NCBI GenBank assembly: GCA_011947345.1
Contig: JAAVTG010000581.1
Span: 248,001 to 312,000, forward strand
Source: Phytophthora quininea
Taxonomy: Eukaryota; Oomycota; Peronosporomycetes; Peronosporales; Peronosporaceae
Direction: 5' to 3'
Length of the DNA: 64,000 nucleotides
Part shown: one piece after another, positions 22,205 through 32,898 of the stretch
How the letters are laid out: each line of letters opens with the position of its first letter
Position numbering within the stretch: position 1 is the first letter of the stretch
Notes under the pieces: model-generated
Databases searched by the model: none
Told to the model about the DNA's origin: nothing
Seen by the model: only the letters and a program-made list of their open reading frames with translations
Translations under genes and position numbers: made by a program

Positions 22205-22790
22205 GGGCGGGGCGCCCTACTGGGGAGAAACTAGGTTCCCATGAGTGGCGTGCGGGTGGCGCACGCCATGGAGGCTTAGCCCCTGAGAGTCTTTGCACTC
22301 TCGAAGCGGAGAAAGGCAGCGGTGGGCTGCTTGTAGTACACGTAAGTGTAGAAGGATACAGTGATTCTCTTAAAGTTTTGATCGACTCTGGGGCGAGCAA
22401 GAATTTTGCCCGTCGCCAGACTGTCGCGAGGAATCACGACAAGTTCACCGACGCTCTACGGGAGAGCAAAGGGGACGGGCTGGTCGCCGTGAGAGACTAA
22501 CCGATGGTACGGTGGTAGAAGTACCAAAGGTCCATATGGAGCTGACTGTCAAGTTTGAGGACTTTGACAGTGTTGAATAGTTCATTGTCCTCAAGATGGA
22601 TGAGTACGAATTGACCCTGGGCATGCCGTGGCTTGAGAAGCACGAGCCCTGGATTGATTGGCGCGGCAAAGCCATTGCAGCTAGCCGGCCTGCGGTCTCT
22701 GACAGAGCTTTGGTGAGCCATGCTATCACCTCTGTCAGGACGCGCGGTGCGCTAAAAGGCCGCCAGGACGCGGCAGTGTCGGAGAGCCAA
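22205..22790 (+). pseudogene. protease region of the plus-strand gypsy
   Basis: LKVLIDSGASKNFARR carries the DSGA active-site motif of a retropepsin at about 22,380-22,400. MDEYELTLGMPWLEKHEPW at about 22,600, with ILGMPWL-type ending and DWRGK, is its C-terminal part. A stop at about 22,500 and frame changes separate the two, so the enzyme is broken. Confidence 0.75.
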
Positions 22791-23422
22791 TGGAAGTGGT
22801 TGCGGTGGTGTCCGCAACACCCGTCGCGAGCAACGCTCCCGGGCCAAAGGTGACCAAGGCAGCGGGCAATTCTTCCTACCCAGCGTATGGGTCTGTATTG
22901 TTCACAGAACCCGACGCTCAGTGTCGTAACGCAATGCGAGCGTCGACTATGGCACTGCCAGCGAGCACTGACCAGGTGGTAGGTTCACAAGCGGGTAACA
23001 TAGTTCCGCAAACAGCAGATGCTGTCGTGAAGGCCGTTGAAGCCGCTTCAGGCGTGAATAACAGAGTCCCACGCAAGGTCGCTCAGACCCTAACTGATAC
23101 GGACGCCGAGGAACTGGCTCCGTGCGTGGATAGCGAAGCTCCACGCAAAGTCGCTCAGACTATAACTGATGGGGAAGTCGAGGTAGTGGCCCCCGATGTG
23201 GGTAACATAGTTCCACACAGCAAAGCGGGTAACATAGTTCCGCTAGGAGTCATGGAGACTCAAGGCGTTGCTGCTGATGTGTCGTCGGGCGTGAGTAAGG
23301 AAACTCTCCGCCGTCGGCGTAAGCCGGGCTTGGTAGAGTACCAGCCCGATGAAGTCTGTAGAGACTTGGAGCAGGAGTTCACAGGCTCCTGGGTCAGTGC
23401 CGGTCGAAGGCTGTTTCTGTAA
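22790..23422 (+). pseudogene. protease-RT linker with imperfect internal repeats
   Basis: The frame is open for 210 codons with little ordered character. GGTAACATAGTTCC occurs three times (about 22,995, 23,203 and 23,230), and a unit containing CACGCAA, GTCGCTCAGAC and TAACTGATACGGAC-like sequence occurs twice (about 23,070 and 23,140). The protein repeats are RKVAQT(L/I)TD and GNIVP. It is the variable region between protease and RT of the element. Confidence 0.55.
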
Positions 23423-23429
23423 CTTCGAC

Positions 23430-25060
23430 GGCGTGACCGGAAGGCGAATAAAGGCAGGGGCCATCAGGTTGGCGCCACTGTCTGATGTCTCAGAGCTGCT
23501 GAACCTCGAATAACTCGCAATAGAGGACTTCTTGGCCGAGTTAATGGCCGTAAATATTGGAGATGGTGCTCCTTCGGCGAGAGCCCACTCCTGAGAGTTG
23601 AACTCCTCCTCCGTAATGAACGAAGCTGTCCTGGAGGAGTTGAGAAAGCAGCGCGCGTCGCGTATGGGTTCGAAGATCCTCAAGAACCCGAAGGACCCAT
23701 TATATCCTTTAGTGAAGGAGTTGTTTGAGGATGTGTAGTGTCAAAGGACCCACCCTAGACAATCCCTCCCGACTGCGGGATAAGGCACGAGATAGACCTC
23801 GTGCCTGGCACGAAGTAACGAAGTACTGTGTCACACGCCAATGGGCCCTATCGAGGGAGCAGAGCGACGTCATTGACGCGTTCTTTGTCGCCAAGGCAGG
23901 CGTGGTGCAGGGGTCGAAGTCCCCGCACTCGACGTCCAGGAGCCGAACGGAAAGTGGCGGCTAGTTCATGCTTACAACAAGCTGAACGGTACGCCAATAC
24001 CGGCACAGACGTAATACCTCCCGAGGATGTATTGCTCGACAACATGTCGGGCTGCACACTCTTCAGCGCGCTGGATCTGGTGGACAGATACTACCAGATC
24101 CTTATTCGGAAAAGTGATATCTCGCTCACCGCGGTGAACACACCTAGTGGCATGCTCTGGAAGTGACTGGTAATGCCACAGGGTCTATCGAATGCCCCGG
24201 CGACATTCAATCGTTTGGTCACTCAGTTGTTTAGACCATTGCGTGCGTTTACGCAGACGTACTTTGACGATATTTTCGTCCACAGCCGTGCTGAGGGAGG
24301 TAAGACGGCTATAGAGATGAATGTGAAGCACCTCCGTCATCTGTTTGAGAGCATGAGAGCCAACAAGCTCTATACCAACATCGACAAGTGCATCTTTTCG
24401 ACTGAGGAGATCAAGGTCCTCGGCTGCTTTGTTAGCAGCGCTGTAGTGCGCGCTGACCTGGACAAGGTCAAGGCCATTGCGGCTAGACCAACTCCTCGAT
24501 AACAAAGGGATCTACGGAAGTGGTTAGGCTTAGCCAACTACCTGCACAAGTGCAGTGCTGACTATGCGGGTCTTGCAAAGCCTTTGTCAGACCTCCTGAA
24601 GAAGGACAATGGGTGGCGCTGGGAGCTCCACCATTAGGATGGGCTCGAGAGCATCAAGGCAAGCCTGCAGCGTGGGTCGCTCCAGGCACTGCCAACGATT
24701 CGAAGAACCCCCTTGTTAAGTCCCGAGTACACCTCTTGGGTACTCGGAACTTTGTGGTCTACATCGACCACGCGTCCTTGCGGACGGCCATCAACACGCC
24801 GCATTTGTCCCTGTGGATGGCTAGGTGGTTGTCATTCTTCGCGAAGTATAACCTCCGCGTTGAATACAAGCCGGGCAAGCTTAATACGCTTGCCGACTCG
24901 TTGTGTCGGAAACCTGACTATGAGTTGGATCATATCAGTCGGGTCACGACGGGTCTGTATGATCGGATACGCCTGGCGTATCGAGACGATAGCGGTCTGG
25001 TGCACATAGTGCACTATTTGGCTGCCGGGGAGGCGCCCAGGTCGAAGGACTGACGCCTCG
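23430..25060 (+). pseudogene. reverse transcriptase and RNase H of the plus-strand gypsy
   Basis: RT motifs are recognisable: FSALDLVDRYYQI, MPQGLSNAPATFNRLV, and the catalytic YFDD at 24259-24270 in TYFDDIFVHSRA, then KVLGCFV and RKWLGLANYLHK. RNase H follows with VVYIDHASLRTAI and LADSLCRKPD. Stops at about 24,164, 24,500 and 24,638 and several frame changes break it. These include apparent base substitutions, unlike the single-base gaps in the host genes, so the element is inactive. Confidence 0.82.
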
Positions 25061-26080
25061 ACTGCGGGACAGAATGCACCGCTATGAGTGAACCGATGGT
25101 CTGCTCTACTACCGGTCGAGCCTGGAGATCTCCATCGGGTTGTTGTTCCGGACGACGAGGATCTGAAGTACGATATACTTCTGGAGGCACATGACGTGCC
25201 GTCGAGCGGACACCATGGCCATGAGAAAACCTACCATTCGGTCAGACGTTTTGTGGTCCCACATGTATAAGTGGGTGGTTAAGTACGTCAAGACGTGAGA
25301 AACATGTCAGCGTGTGAAGCCAGCAGGCCACGCATCGGCCCCGGTGCAGAGCCTTCCTGTGCGTGCAGAGTGCTGGAAATCGGTGAGTTTTGTCTTTGGC
25401 CTGCCGGTCGATGACAAGGGACACACTGGAATTGTGGTATGCGTGTGTCGCCTGAACAAAATGATGCACCTTGCTCTGGTCTCGGAGACCATCACGGGGA
25501 ACATCCCGCGAGGTTGTTCCATGGTGGCGTCTTTCGCTATCATGGTCTTCCCGAGACTGTTGTCTCTGACTGAGACCCACGGTTCACAGCTGCGTTTTGA
25601 AAAACGCTGTCCAAATTGCTTGGAACGAAGTTGACCATGTCAACCGCTGACCACCCTCAGACCGAGAGCGTAAATCGCGTGGTCGAAGATTTGCTGCGCA
25701 GTGTTTGCGCCGAAGTGCCGCGCTCTTGGTCGGCGCAGCTGCGTATGGTTGAGTTTGCGCTCAGCAATGCGATTCACGCATCAACGGGGTACTTGAACGG
25801 GCTGCGCCACCCCAGGTACCCCTAATGTTGAGTGGGGGCACCGCGTCATCAAATTTAAGTGGGGAGAGGCTTGGAATCCCCTGTCCTCCCAGGTCTCCGA
25901 GGTGGAGCCAGCAGTTCTGCGGAAGAAGCTGTCGACGTTTGTCGGTGAGAGGCTGACGGTAATCAGCCGGGTCCGAGATGCAATAGCAATTGCACAGAAC
26001 AAACAAAAGAGTACTCGAACCAAAATGGAAGAGGAAACTTAACCGTGTTTAATAGGGGTGACCTCGTGCTACTCGACACT
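25060..26080 (+). pseudogene. integrase of the plus-strand gypsy
   Basis: The zinc-binding segment has HHGHEKTYHSVRR. The core has VSFVFGLPVDDKG (first Asp region lost or changed), SLTETHGSQL in place of the usual SDRDPRF, and ADHPQTESVNRVVEDLL, where the usual DGQTE has been shortened. KHRFIGPFTVLSRYG and FYVGRLKRYHDP near 26,130-26,260 mark its C-terminal domain. Catalytic residues are damaged, so it is not functional. Confidence 0.78.
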
Positions 26081-26127
26081 ATAGGTACCAACCGCTAAAT
26101 ACAGTCAGCTCGACGGAGAGCAACAAG

Positions 26128-27043
26128 TTGAAGCACCGCTTCATTGGACCCTTCACGGTCCTCAGTAGGTACGGCGCCGCCAACACGATCGACCTGCCTA
26201 AGTCGATGACAACCCATCTGACGTTTTATGTGGGTCGTCTGAAGCGATATCACGACCCCCAGGATACGGCTGCCCCGCAGGAAGCGGTGGGCAGCCCGGA
26301 GGAGAGAACGATACTTCCTCGAAGCGAGCAGGTACCCCAGGAGTGGGTTGCCACCCAGCAGCGGCGGACGGATAACCACCTGGGACTTAAGAGTATCCCT
26401 GAGAGAAGTACGGGTGTTGTGCATACACCCGGGGCTCAGACTGAGAGCCCTGGAAGAACGGGCCGGGATACCGCTGGGGATACGGAGACTCCCGACGAGA
26501 CGTCAAGGACTGGAGGTCAGTCTGGAGGTCATACACCTCGCGGCACAAGCCCTCAAAGTCGACCGACACAGTCCGACGGTCAACGCGGCCATGGAGGCCC
26601 TGAGCTTGTCGACGAAGATCGTCGCCTTGCTGCCGCAGGTCCTCCACAACACCGGGTCGGCGGGATGCAGCAGCAGCGCGACCGCCAGGGCCCAGCATCA
26701 GAGCAACCTCGAGCACAAGCACGCGCTCACGGAGAAGTCGGTTCTCCTCCAGTTGCAGGGCAACCCCAGCCGAGGGCATTGGAGCCTCAATCGTCTGGTA
26801 CGACTCGAAGTAGTGGCCGTGTGAGAGAACGCCCCGTGCGTTGCTGGACCGCAATGGGGAACTCCACTACCACATGGAGCGGGTCCTCCAAGAGAGGCGC
26901 CACGAAGGGAAGCGCTAGCTTCGAGTGAAGTGGCCCGGGTACCCGACTTCAGAGGATACGTGGGAGCCGATTGAGCGGCTCCGGGTAGACTGCCCGAAAG
27001 CTGTCGCGATTTGGGAAGCGCGGCGGCAGCCTCACCACTAGTC
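26128..27043 (+). pseudogene. integrase C-terminal domain, proline-rich linker and chromodomain
   Basis: After the integrase tail comes a Pro/Gly/Gln-rich linker (about 26,270-26,820), then a chromodomain: HMERVLQERRHEGKR, an in-frame TAG at about 26,917, then LRVKWPGY and DTWEPIERL, ending at a stop near 27,041. The placement parallels the chromodomain of the minus-strand element. The nonsense codon confirms decay. Confidence 0.75.
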
Positions 27044-27109
27044 CGCGGCTTCTTAGCCCGCTGAACGAGGTACAGTTGTGAACAAATACACACCGTACCC
27101 GCGCTCGTC

Positions 27110-28409
27110 GTGAGCGCTAGGCTAAGCTTCATGCTTAAGCCTCCCCATCTCCGAGATGAGATGACGTTTGCTCACGAGGTGGGCAAACTGGACACGGACG
27201 TCCCGCTGCTGAAGGATTCGATCCAGCAGATCCTCGTCACGGAGCTCTTGGATCTCCTGGGGCGGAAATCTTCAAGTGGACCCACCGCCAGAAAATGTCT
27301 TCGACGATGGACCAAGAGGCGGCACACGGGTACGAGGCCGCCTTTGGTCTCTGCCTTCTTGCGAAGGGCTGTGAACTCCTTGAGTTAGATTTTGTGTGAT
27401 ACTAAGAGCACGCACCTAGCGGCCTCGATGTCGCTGCGGAACAGGAGTTCCCTTTTGACAAGGGAGCGTTCCTATGCCCCTTTGGAAATGTGACCACCCA
27501 CGAGAGAACGTGGTGGCTGGAGCTGCTCAAGGTAGCGAGCGGCTCCCAAGCTTTCATCAGGTGGGAAGTACCCACGCTGGTAGCTAAGTTCCTCGGCGTG
27601 TTGGTGGGAGGAACCAATAGTCGCGGGCGCAGCGACTGAAGCGGCGCGCGTGCGTTTGAGCTGCATGATAGCGCTCCTGCTGTTCGTCGAGATCATTGGA
27701 GATCTCTAGGGGCTCGTGGACTTGCCCCTCCTCGTCGTAGTCCGAGTCAGAGCCGAACAGCTCTCTGGCTGGATCGTAGTCACGGCGAGGCGACTGTGAA
27801 GCAGGGCGCTTCTTGGAGTCGACGCTCTGCGCCGTCTGAGTGTCACGGTCCGAGGCGACCGTGGCACGCGCGCGATATTCGGCGATTGTCAAGGTGTTGA
27901 CAGGCGGTGACGTAGTCCCGCCATCGCCGATGGTTGCCGGGTCCTGGACCTCGCGGTCGAGACTGACGGGAGACTTGGGTGGTGTGTCACAGTCTCCATG
28001 GCGCTCTTCCGGAGCTGGAGTGCCTGTTGAGGCGGTGCCCTCGGCGTCTCCATTGTCGCTCTTCATAGTCGACAAGAGTGCCCTCGAGTTCCGAGGTACT
28101 CCGTCCTTCGGTACTGCGATCCCGTTGGACTGACCGAGGTCCCAGTCGAGACGCCAACGGTGACTTGCTGCGCCGTGGGTCGGCTGCAGCATCGCTCGGC
28201 ATGTTAAGTGCCTAGGAGCTCGCTGCCGTGGCCTCCTGGAGAGCAGAGGCCTTGCCGCGAGGCTTGACCAGGGTAGATCTTGGGTTTTCAGCCTTAGTCT
28301 TAGACGATATTTTCGCGTCTGGGTGTATACCCTTTGCCGGCATGTTGCTGGGCTCCCGGGGTGTCTGGTGCGTGTTTGCAGAGTGCCCGCTGCCGTGTGG
28401 GAGCAGCAA
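27110..28409 (-). pseudogene. antisense reading frame(s) 3' of the plus-strand gypsy pol
   Basis: On the strand opposite pol, between the chromodomain and the LTR start, frames at 28212-28409, 27584-28192 and 27402-27696 together look like one broken protein of roughly 350-400 residues. It has a basic N-terminus, an acidic Ser-rich middle (LFGSDSDYDEEGQVHEP), then NDLDEQQERYHAAQTHARRF and LATSVGTSHLMKAWEPL-like sequence. I recognise no domain. Its place and orientation match the antisense frame of the young element, though no sequence similarity is obvious. Confidence 0.5.
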
Positions 28410-28523
28410 GCCGTAGCGCTAGAGCGTGCAGGCTAGTCGATGGATTTCGACGTTTGAGGATAAATGTGAAGGCTACATTTCTCTCTCCCTGATTGGGCGA
28501 TAGTCCAATCTGAGTGGGGAGGA

Positions 28524-28620
28524 TGTAACACCCCGTTACAAAGACAACCGGACCAAATCACCGCGTTTTTGCGCGACACAGAAAACTTAAGCTCTTTCTG
28601 TCAGTCCCCCTTCAGTACCC
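28524..28620 (+). repeat. start of the 3' LTR of the plus-strand gypsy, truncated
   Basis: TGTAACACCCCGTTACA follows a purine-rich tract (GAGTGGGGAGGA), the expected polypurine tract / LTR junction. The opening is an inverted-repeat-like TGTAACA...TGTTACA form common in gypsy LTRs. Within about 100 bases the sequence becomes hAT transposase, so the LTR is cut by that element or by a rearrangement. Confidence 0.55.
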
Positions 28621-28629
28621 GCACGAACG

Positions 28630-29865
28630 ATGCTTCCTCTTCATCGACTACGGACAAGCGCCGGCGGGGCGGTATCCGGGATTTTTCCGCTCCATTTTCA
28701 CCGAAAACGAGCTAGGGAGTTTGAGCGCTTGCTGATACAGTTTCAGGCGGACAAAATTCTACCAGATAATTTAATCGAGAAGAAATCAACTTGTCGGCTG
28801 TTTACATTCCTTAACAAAGTTTACTCAAGGGCTTTACCAAGCCGAATGGTTTTCGGTGGACGTTTGCTGGACCAACACAGTGCTGTTGTCGAGGAAGAAA
28901 AGTTCGAGGCACTGCGCAACAGACAAGTGCACAGCGACAGCCGTGCAAATTTTATGTCGGATGTGCAGCAAAATATGGCCAAGCCACACTTACTTGAGTG
29001 CCAACCCGGTCTTTTTGGAACGATGGCAAACTGCGGGCTGTACGAAACAAATCTAGACCCGATGAAATTGCAATAGCCGAGCAAATGGAGAGCGTTATGA
29101 AAGGCATGGAAAGTCACAAATGGAGAATTGGTGCTTTCATTACCGATAACGCTGGGCAGTGTGAGCGGGCTAGGGGCATCCTTGCCCTTCGCCATCCTCG
29201 GTTTGCTTTCTTGGCTTGCATGGCCCGCGACACAAATAATTTAGTGAAAGTAGTAGTGAATACCGCATTCCGATCGATTACCAGCGAGGCATCTAAGGCA
29301 ATGGTGACACTGAAAGCATCATCTTCCAAATGGCTTCCGCGGGCGAAAAAATTATGAAAGTAACGTATGGAACATCTCGGGGTCTCTATAGCCTATGCGA
29401 AACTCGTTGTAACAGCATGCAGGGTGCTTTGCGTCGCTTTTGCAAGTTCGTAGTGCGTTGCCTCACTTTATTGTGCTAGATCGTGGCGGCAGTGAGTTTC
29501 CCGAGGCGCTCAAGGCCTTTGTTGACAACGCGTTTTGGGAAAAACTACCTTTGCGGAGAGAATCCTTCATTCTCTTTCAGACGTGTCCTACAAGTTACAG
29601 CGTGATGAAAATACGCTAGCTGATGTCGTGGAATCTTACAGAGATATTCATCGAGGGGTTTAGGATGAAAGTAACAATTGTGAACTATTGCCTCTGGTAG
29701 AAAACCGATGGCAAAAGTTTGAACAGCCTTTACTGCTGCTGGCATTATTCTTGCATCCGCTACATGTACAACTTGCAAAACTAGTCGACAAAGAGGCACC
29801 ACGCCTTAAGGTTTTGGAGCACTGGTGTGGATACGGCACATATTACCACCAGCGATATTAGTGGT
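28630..29865 (+). pseudogene. hAT transposase, N-terminal and middle part
   Basis: The translation has FERLLIQFQADKILPDNLIE, ALPSRMVFGGRLLD, then in another frame WRIGAFITDNAGQCERARG (about 29,130-29,180), ALRHPRFAFLACMARD and ASSSKWLPRA, followed by LCETR. These are hallmarks of the large hAT-type transposases with a DUF659-like core, abundant in oomycetes. The frame changes at about 29,000 and is full of stops from 29,350 on. Reading stops near 29,865 at YGTYYHQRY. The rest of the protein lies 2.7 kb further on. Confidence 0.8.
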
Positions 29866-30006
29866 TATCTTCCTAGGGTTAGGTGTCGTTGTACTTGACT
29901 GCACCAAGTCTCGAGGACGACGTCCCTTTGTCGGTCCAGGACGAACGTGAATAGCTAAAGCTCACAGAATGTCGTACTCTTGTTGTAAAAAGTAGAAAGG
30001 CCAGGT

Positions 30007-31955
30007 TTGAGATCAGCAGTCGCCATGGAGCCGCCAGGGCCGCAAGTGGAGCTCGAGGAGAGTGCGCATGCAACGCTGGACCGATGCCATGCGGCACGCC
30101 CTCCGAGCACGACTCGCGCGTACGCTCTAAAGCAACGAGAGTTTAAAGCGTGGTGCGATCGTAAATGGTTTCACGAAACTACTCGCTACCCAGTCACGGC
30201 AGCTAAAAATGCATCTCTTCCTACAAGAGGAAGTCGTGGATCGTCAAGTTTGTATCAAAGGCTCTGACAGGAAAGTTGGTGTTGCTACTGTGGAGATGTA
30301 CGTTAACGCCATTTCAGATCTCTACAGCGATCAGCAGAGTCATGGCGCCAACACCTATCCTCACCCCCGTAACAGCCTTATCAAAGCCTTGTTGTCGTCC
30401 CTAAAACGTGAGCGGCATGAGAAGAACAAGCGTGACTACGTTGATCGTGGTGTATTAGACGGCTACTGCACTACCGACGATCTTGTTTCGATTCCTCGTT
30501 ATTACATGAATTTGAACACCGGATCTGACTTACGCAATAGAATGAGTCACTTTCTATGTCATGCGTGTCTTCTTCGAGGAGAGGCGGCGCGCAACATGGA
30601 GCTACCCGATCTTTTCAGCGTGATTTTGGAGCATGAAGGGCTTACTGAATGCAGAGCGCTTGTAACGATAATAGAACAGGGTAAAACAAACCAATATGGC
30701 CGGCGTGAGTTTGGCTCGTGGATCCGACATCGCAACGTTGAAGTGTGTCCTGTTGGATCGCTCGCTCTGTATCTGATTTTTCGCTGGTGTGTACAAATGG
30801 AGGACATACCGAATTTCTTAGTGCCTGAAAATTGGTATGACATCAAGGTTTTGAAGTCAGAAAAAGATACAACATCAGCAATGACGTACCGTGCTCATTA
30901 CGACGCCACTGTCAAAGCCTTCTTTGCTCTCGGTATGCACTCTAAAGCAAAGACACATGCTGCGCGAGGATCTGGAGCTAGGATGGCCGAATTAGCAGGG
31001 GCTACAGAGTCACAAATACGAAGATTAGGACGCTGGAACGCATCAACCATGGAAGGATATTACCTTAGTGCGTTGCCGAGGGAGGCCATGCGATCCCTTG
31101 CTGGGTTTGTACCGGATAGACGCACGTTCTTCCTGGAGCGGGTAGTCCTTACCCTTCAGAGAGCCTTCAAAAGGATGTGTTTGCTTTCGTTGAAACCTTC
31201 ACGGCCGCATACATGCAACAATCCGCTCCTCATGTACCAACCGGTGGTTTTCTTGATTTGTTACGATAGCTTCGAGTTGTAATTTTGCAAGGTGCCGTGC
31301 TCTTGCGTGAGCTTCACCCTTCTCACAAACTCTGGGCAGCGTCGCCATTCAACAGCAGCGCTTTTGATGAATTTGCTTCGGAGCTTAAAACTAAAATGGT
31401 TTGTGAAAATCACCACAAACTATGCAATTACATGAGGTCGTTCCCGACTTGATGGAGCATTTACAGCAGCAACAGCAGCAAACACTAACATATTTTGACA
31501 CAAAAATCAGTGAGATCGGGAGCTCTGTAAACCAGTTGCATTAGGTCCTTACTCAACTTACCTCAGGTGCTGCATCTGTACGACTGGCGTTTGACTGGGG
31601 CGTGTCTGAAACTGCAAGTGGAGTTTCAGAGGTCCACCAAACGCCTCTATCTACCGAGTACAAGTTAGTTAGATCGCTGAAATCTGTCCACCAGGTTTGG
31701 CAAGAGTGGGAGACAGAAATTAACGGCGGTCCTGCCGTGCGCAAAATAGAAGAAACTCACGGATCTAACTGGGGCAATAGTGCAGCAGAAAAGTGCTTCT
31801 TTTTCCGCAGGAAAAGAATTATTGATCGTATTATTTTGCTCGCACAAGAGAAACATGTTAGTCACGAACAAGACGTATGCATGTTGGAGCACCAACGTAC
31901 TCAATCCAGCATGACGTTAAATGCTTTGAGTGATAGCCCAGGCAGGAAGAACTAA
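30007..31955 (+). pseudogene. Crypton tyrosine recombinase with GCR1_C domain, copy 2, nested in the hAT
   Basis: The N-terminus (an ATG at 30025) has STTRAYALKQREFKAW, and an extra A near 30,205 shifts into the main frame. The SAM-like domain follows (MYVNAISDLYSDQQS). Catalytic residues: Arg in LLRGEAARN (about 30,575), His and Arg in THAARGSGAR (about 30,955-30,985), Trp in RLGRWN, and Tyr in GYYLSALPREAM (about 31,060). After a shift near 31,140 and a stop at about 31,270 come FLDLLR, VVILQGAVLLRELHPSHKLW and Gln repeats. The C-terminal GCR1_C-like DNA-binding domain has VHQVWQEWETEINGGPAVRK and FFFRRKRIIDRII. All catalytic residues are present but the frame is broken at least three times. 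Confidence 0.85.
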
Positions 31956-32589
31956 ACGCCTAGTACACTAATCACAATAAGTATTAGATATCTTCTTTTC
32001 AGTATGACAAGGCAATCTGCGTCGACTTACCGAAGACACTGCCGTCGATGCTCTTGACGCTGGTATTGCACCTGATTGGCTGGTCGCTTCGGGGCCCGTA
32101 GGAACTTCACATTCTCGTGGTAAGCGTCGAGTCCGCTGCAGTATCAGTGTCAGAACGTCGGTCGGTACAGCGCCTTCACGTCGTGCTTGCCGTGCTCGAA
32201 GGCGAGGCCGACGGCAGCTCATCATCCTTCATGCTTCGCTTCTTGTACACTTGTGCGAGGCCGTCTTTCTACGGCATGCCTCTCCCCAGGTGTTCCTAGC
32301 TCGATCCATCAGAATGGCCCGAGCCCTCGGCGACTGTGAAAAGCGCACTTCCCCATTGAGTCTCGTCCCCACCAGGGCAATCACCCGCTGGCTTCGCTGC
32401 CATCTTGCCTCCGGGCTTCTGTTTGCGAAATGGCCAATTTGTATACAGTATACTAAGACTGGTACAAATAACTTCTATTATCGAGCAGCAGTTACTCCAG
32501 ATAACTCCGATATCCGAGTGACGTGTCCGGGACGAGAAAGAGACGAGGTAATGACGGCGTCACTCGGTCACTTCCGATAATGTAAAACT
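31956..32589. other. unassigned sequence between Crypton and hAT remainder
   Basis: About 630 bases separate the GCR1_C end from the resumed hAT frame. They may include the Crypton 3' end. Translations on both strands are open in places, but none has a known motif. No gene is called. Confidence 0.4.
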
Positions 32590-32898
32590 GACGATGTTGA
32601 AAAATTATCAACAGAAATCCACACATGGTATCGTGGCAATTTCGCTGACAGCAAGATTGTGAGATTTAACGCTGATGTAGGTGGATACTGGTCTTTTGCT
32701 AGCGATCTCCGAAAAACTTGCAAGCTCCCGCAGCTTGCTGCTACGATTCTTTCAATCTCTATCAACACAGCAGCTTATGAGCGATACTTTAGTGAGCTAG
32801 CCGCCATCCACACAGTGAAAAAAGAAACGGATGAAACCCGAGAAAGCACGGAAGTTTTGTATCATCTGCAACGCTGTTCGAACGTTGGATATAGGTGA
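32590..32898 (+). pseudogene. hAT transposase, C-terminal dimerisation region
   Basis: The frame reads DDVEKLSTEIHTWYRGNF, then GGYWSFASDLR, LPQLAATILSISINTAAYER and YFSELAAIHTVKK. This is the conserved C-terminal dimerisation domain of hAT transposases and fits as the direct continuation of the part ending at about 29,865. The tail after HTVKK is degraded. The split is best explained by later insertion of the Crypton. Confidence 0.8.

Noticed and set aside
29870..29885. Telomere-like CCTAGGGTTAGG
   Set aside because: It is a single occurrence in transposon debris with no tandem array.
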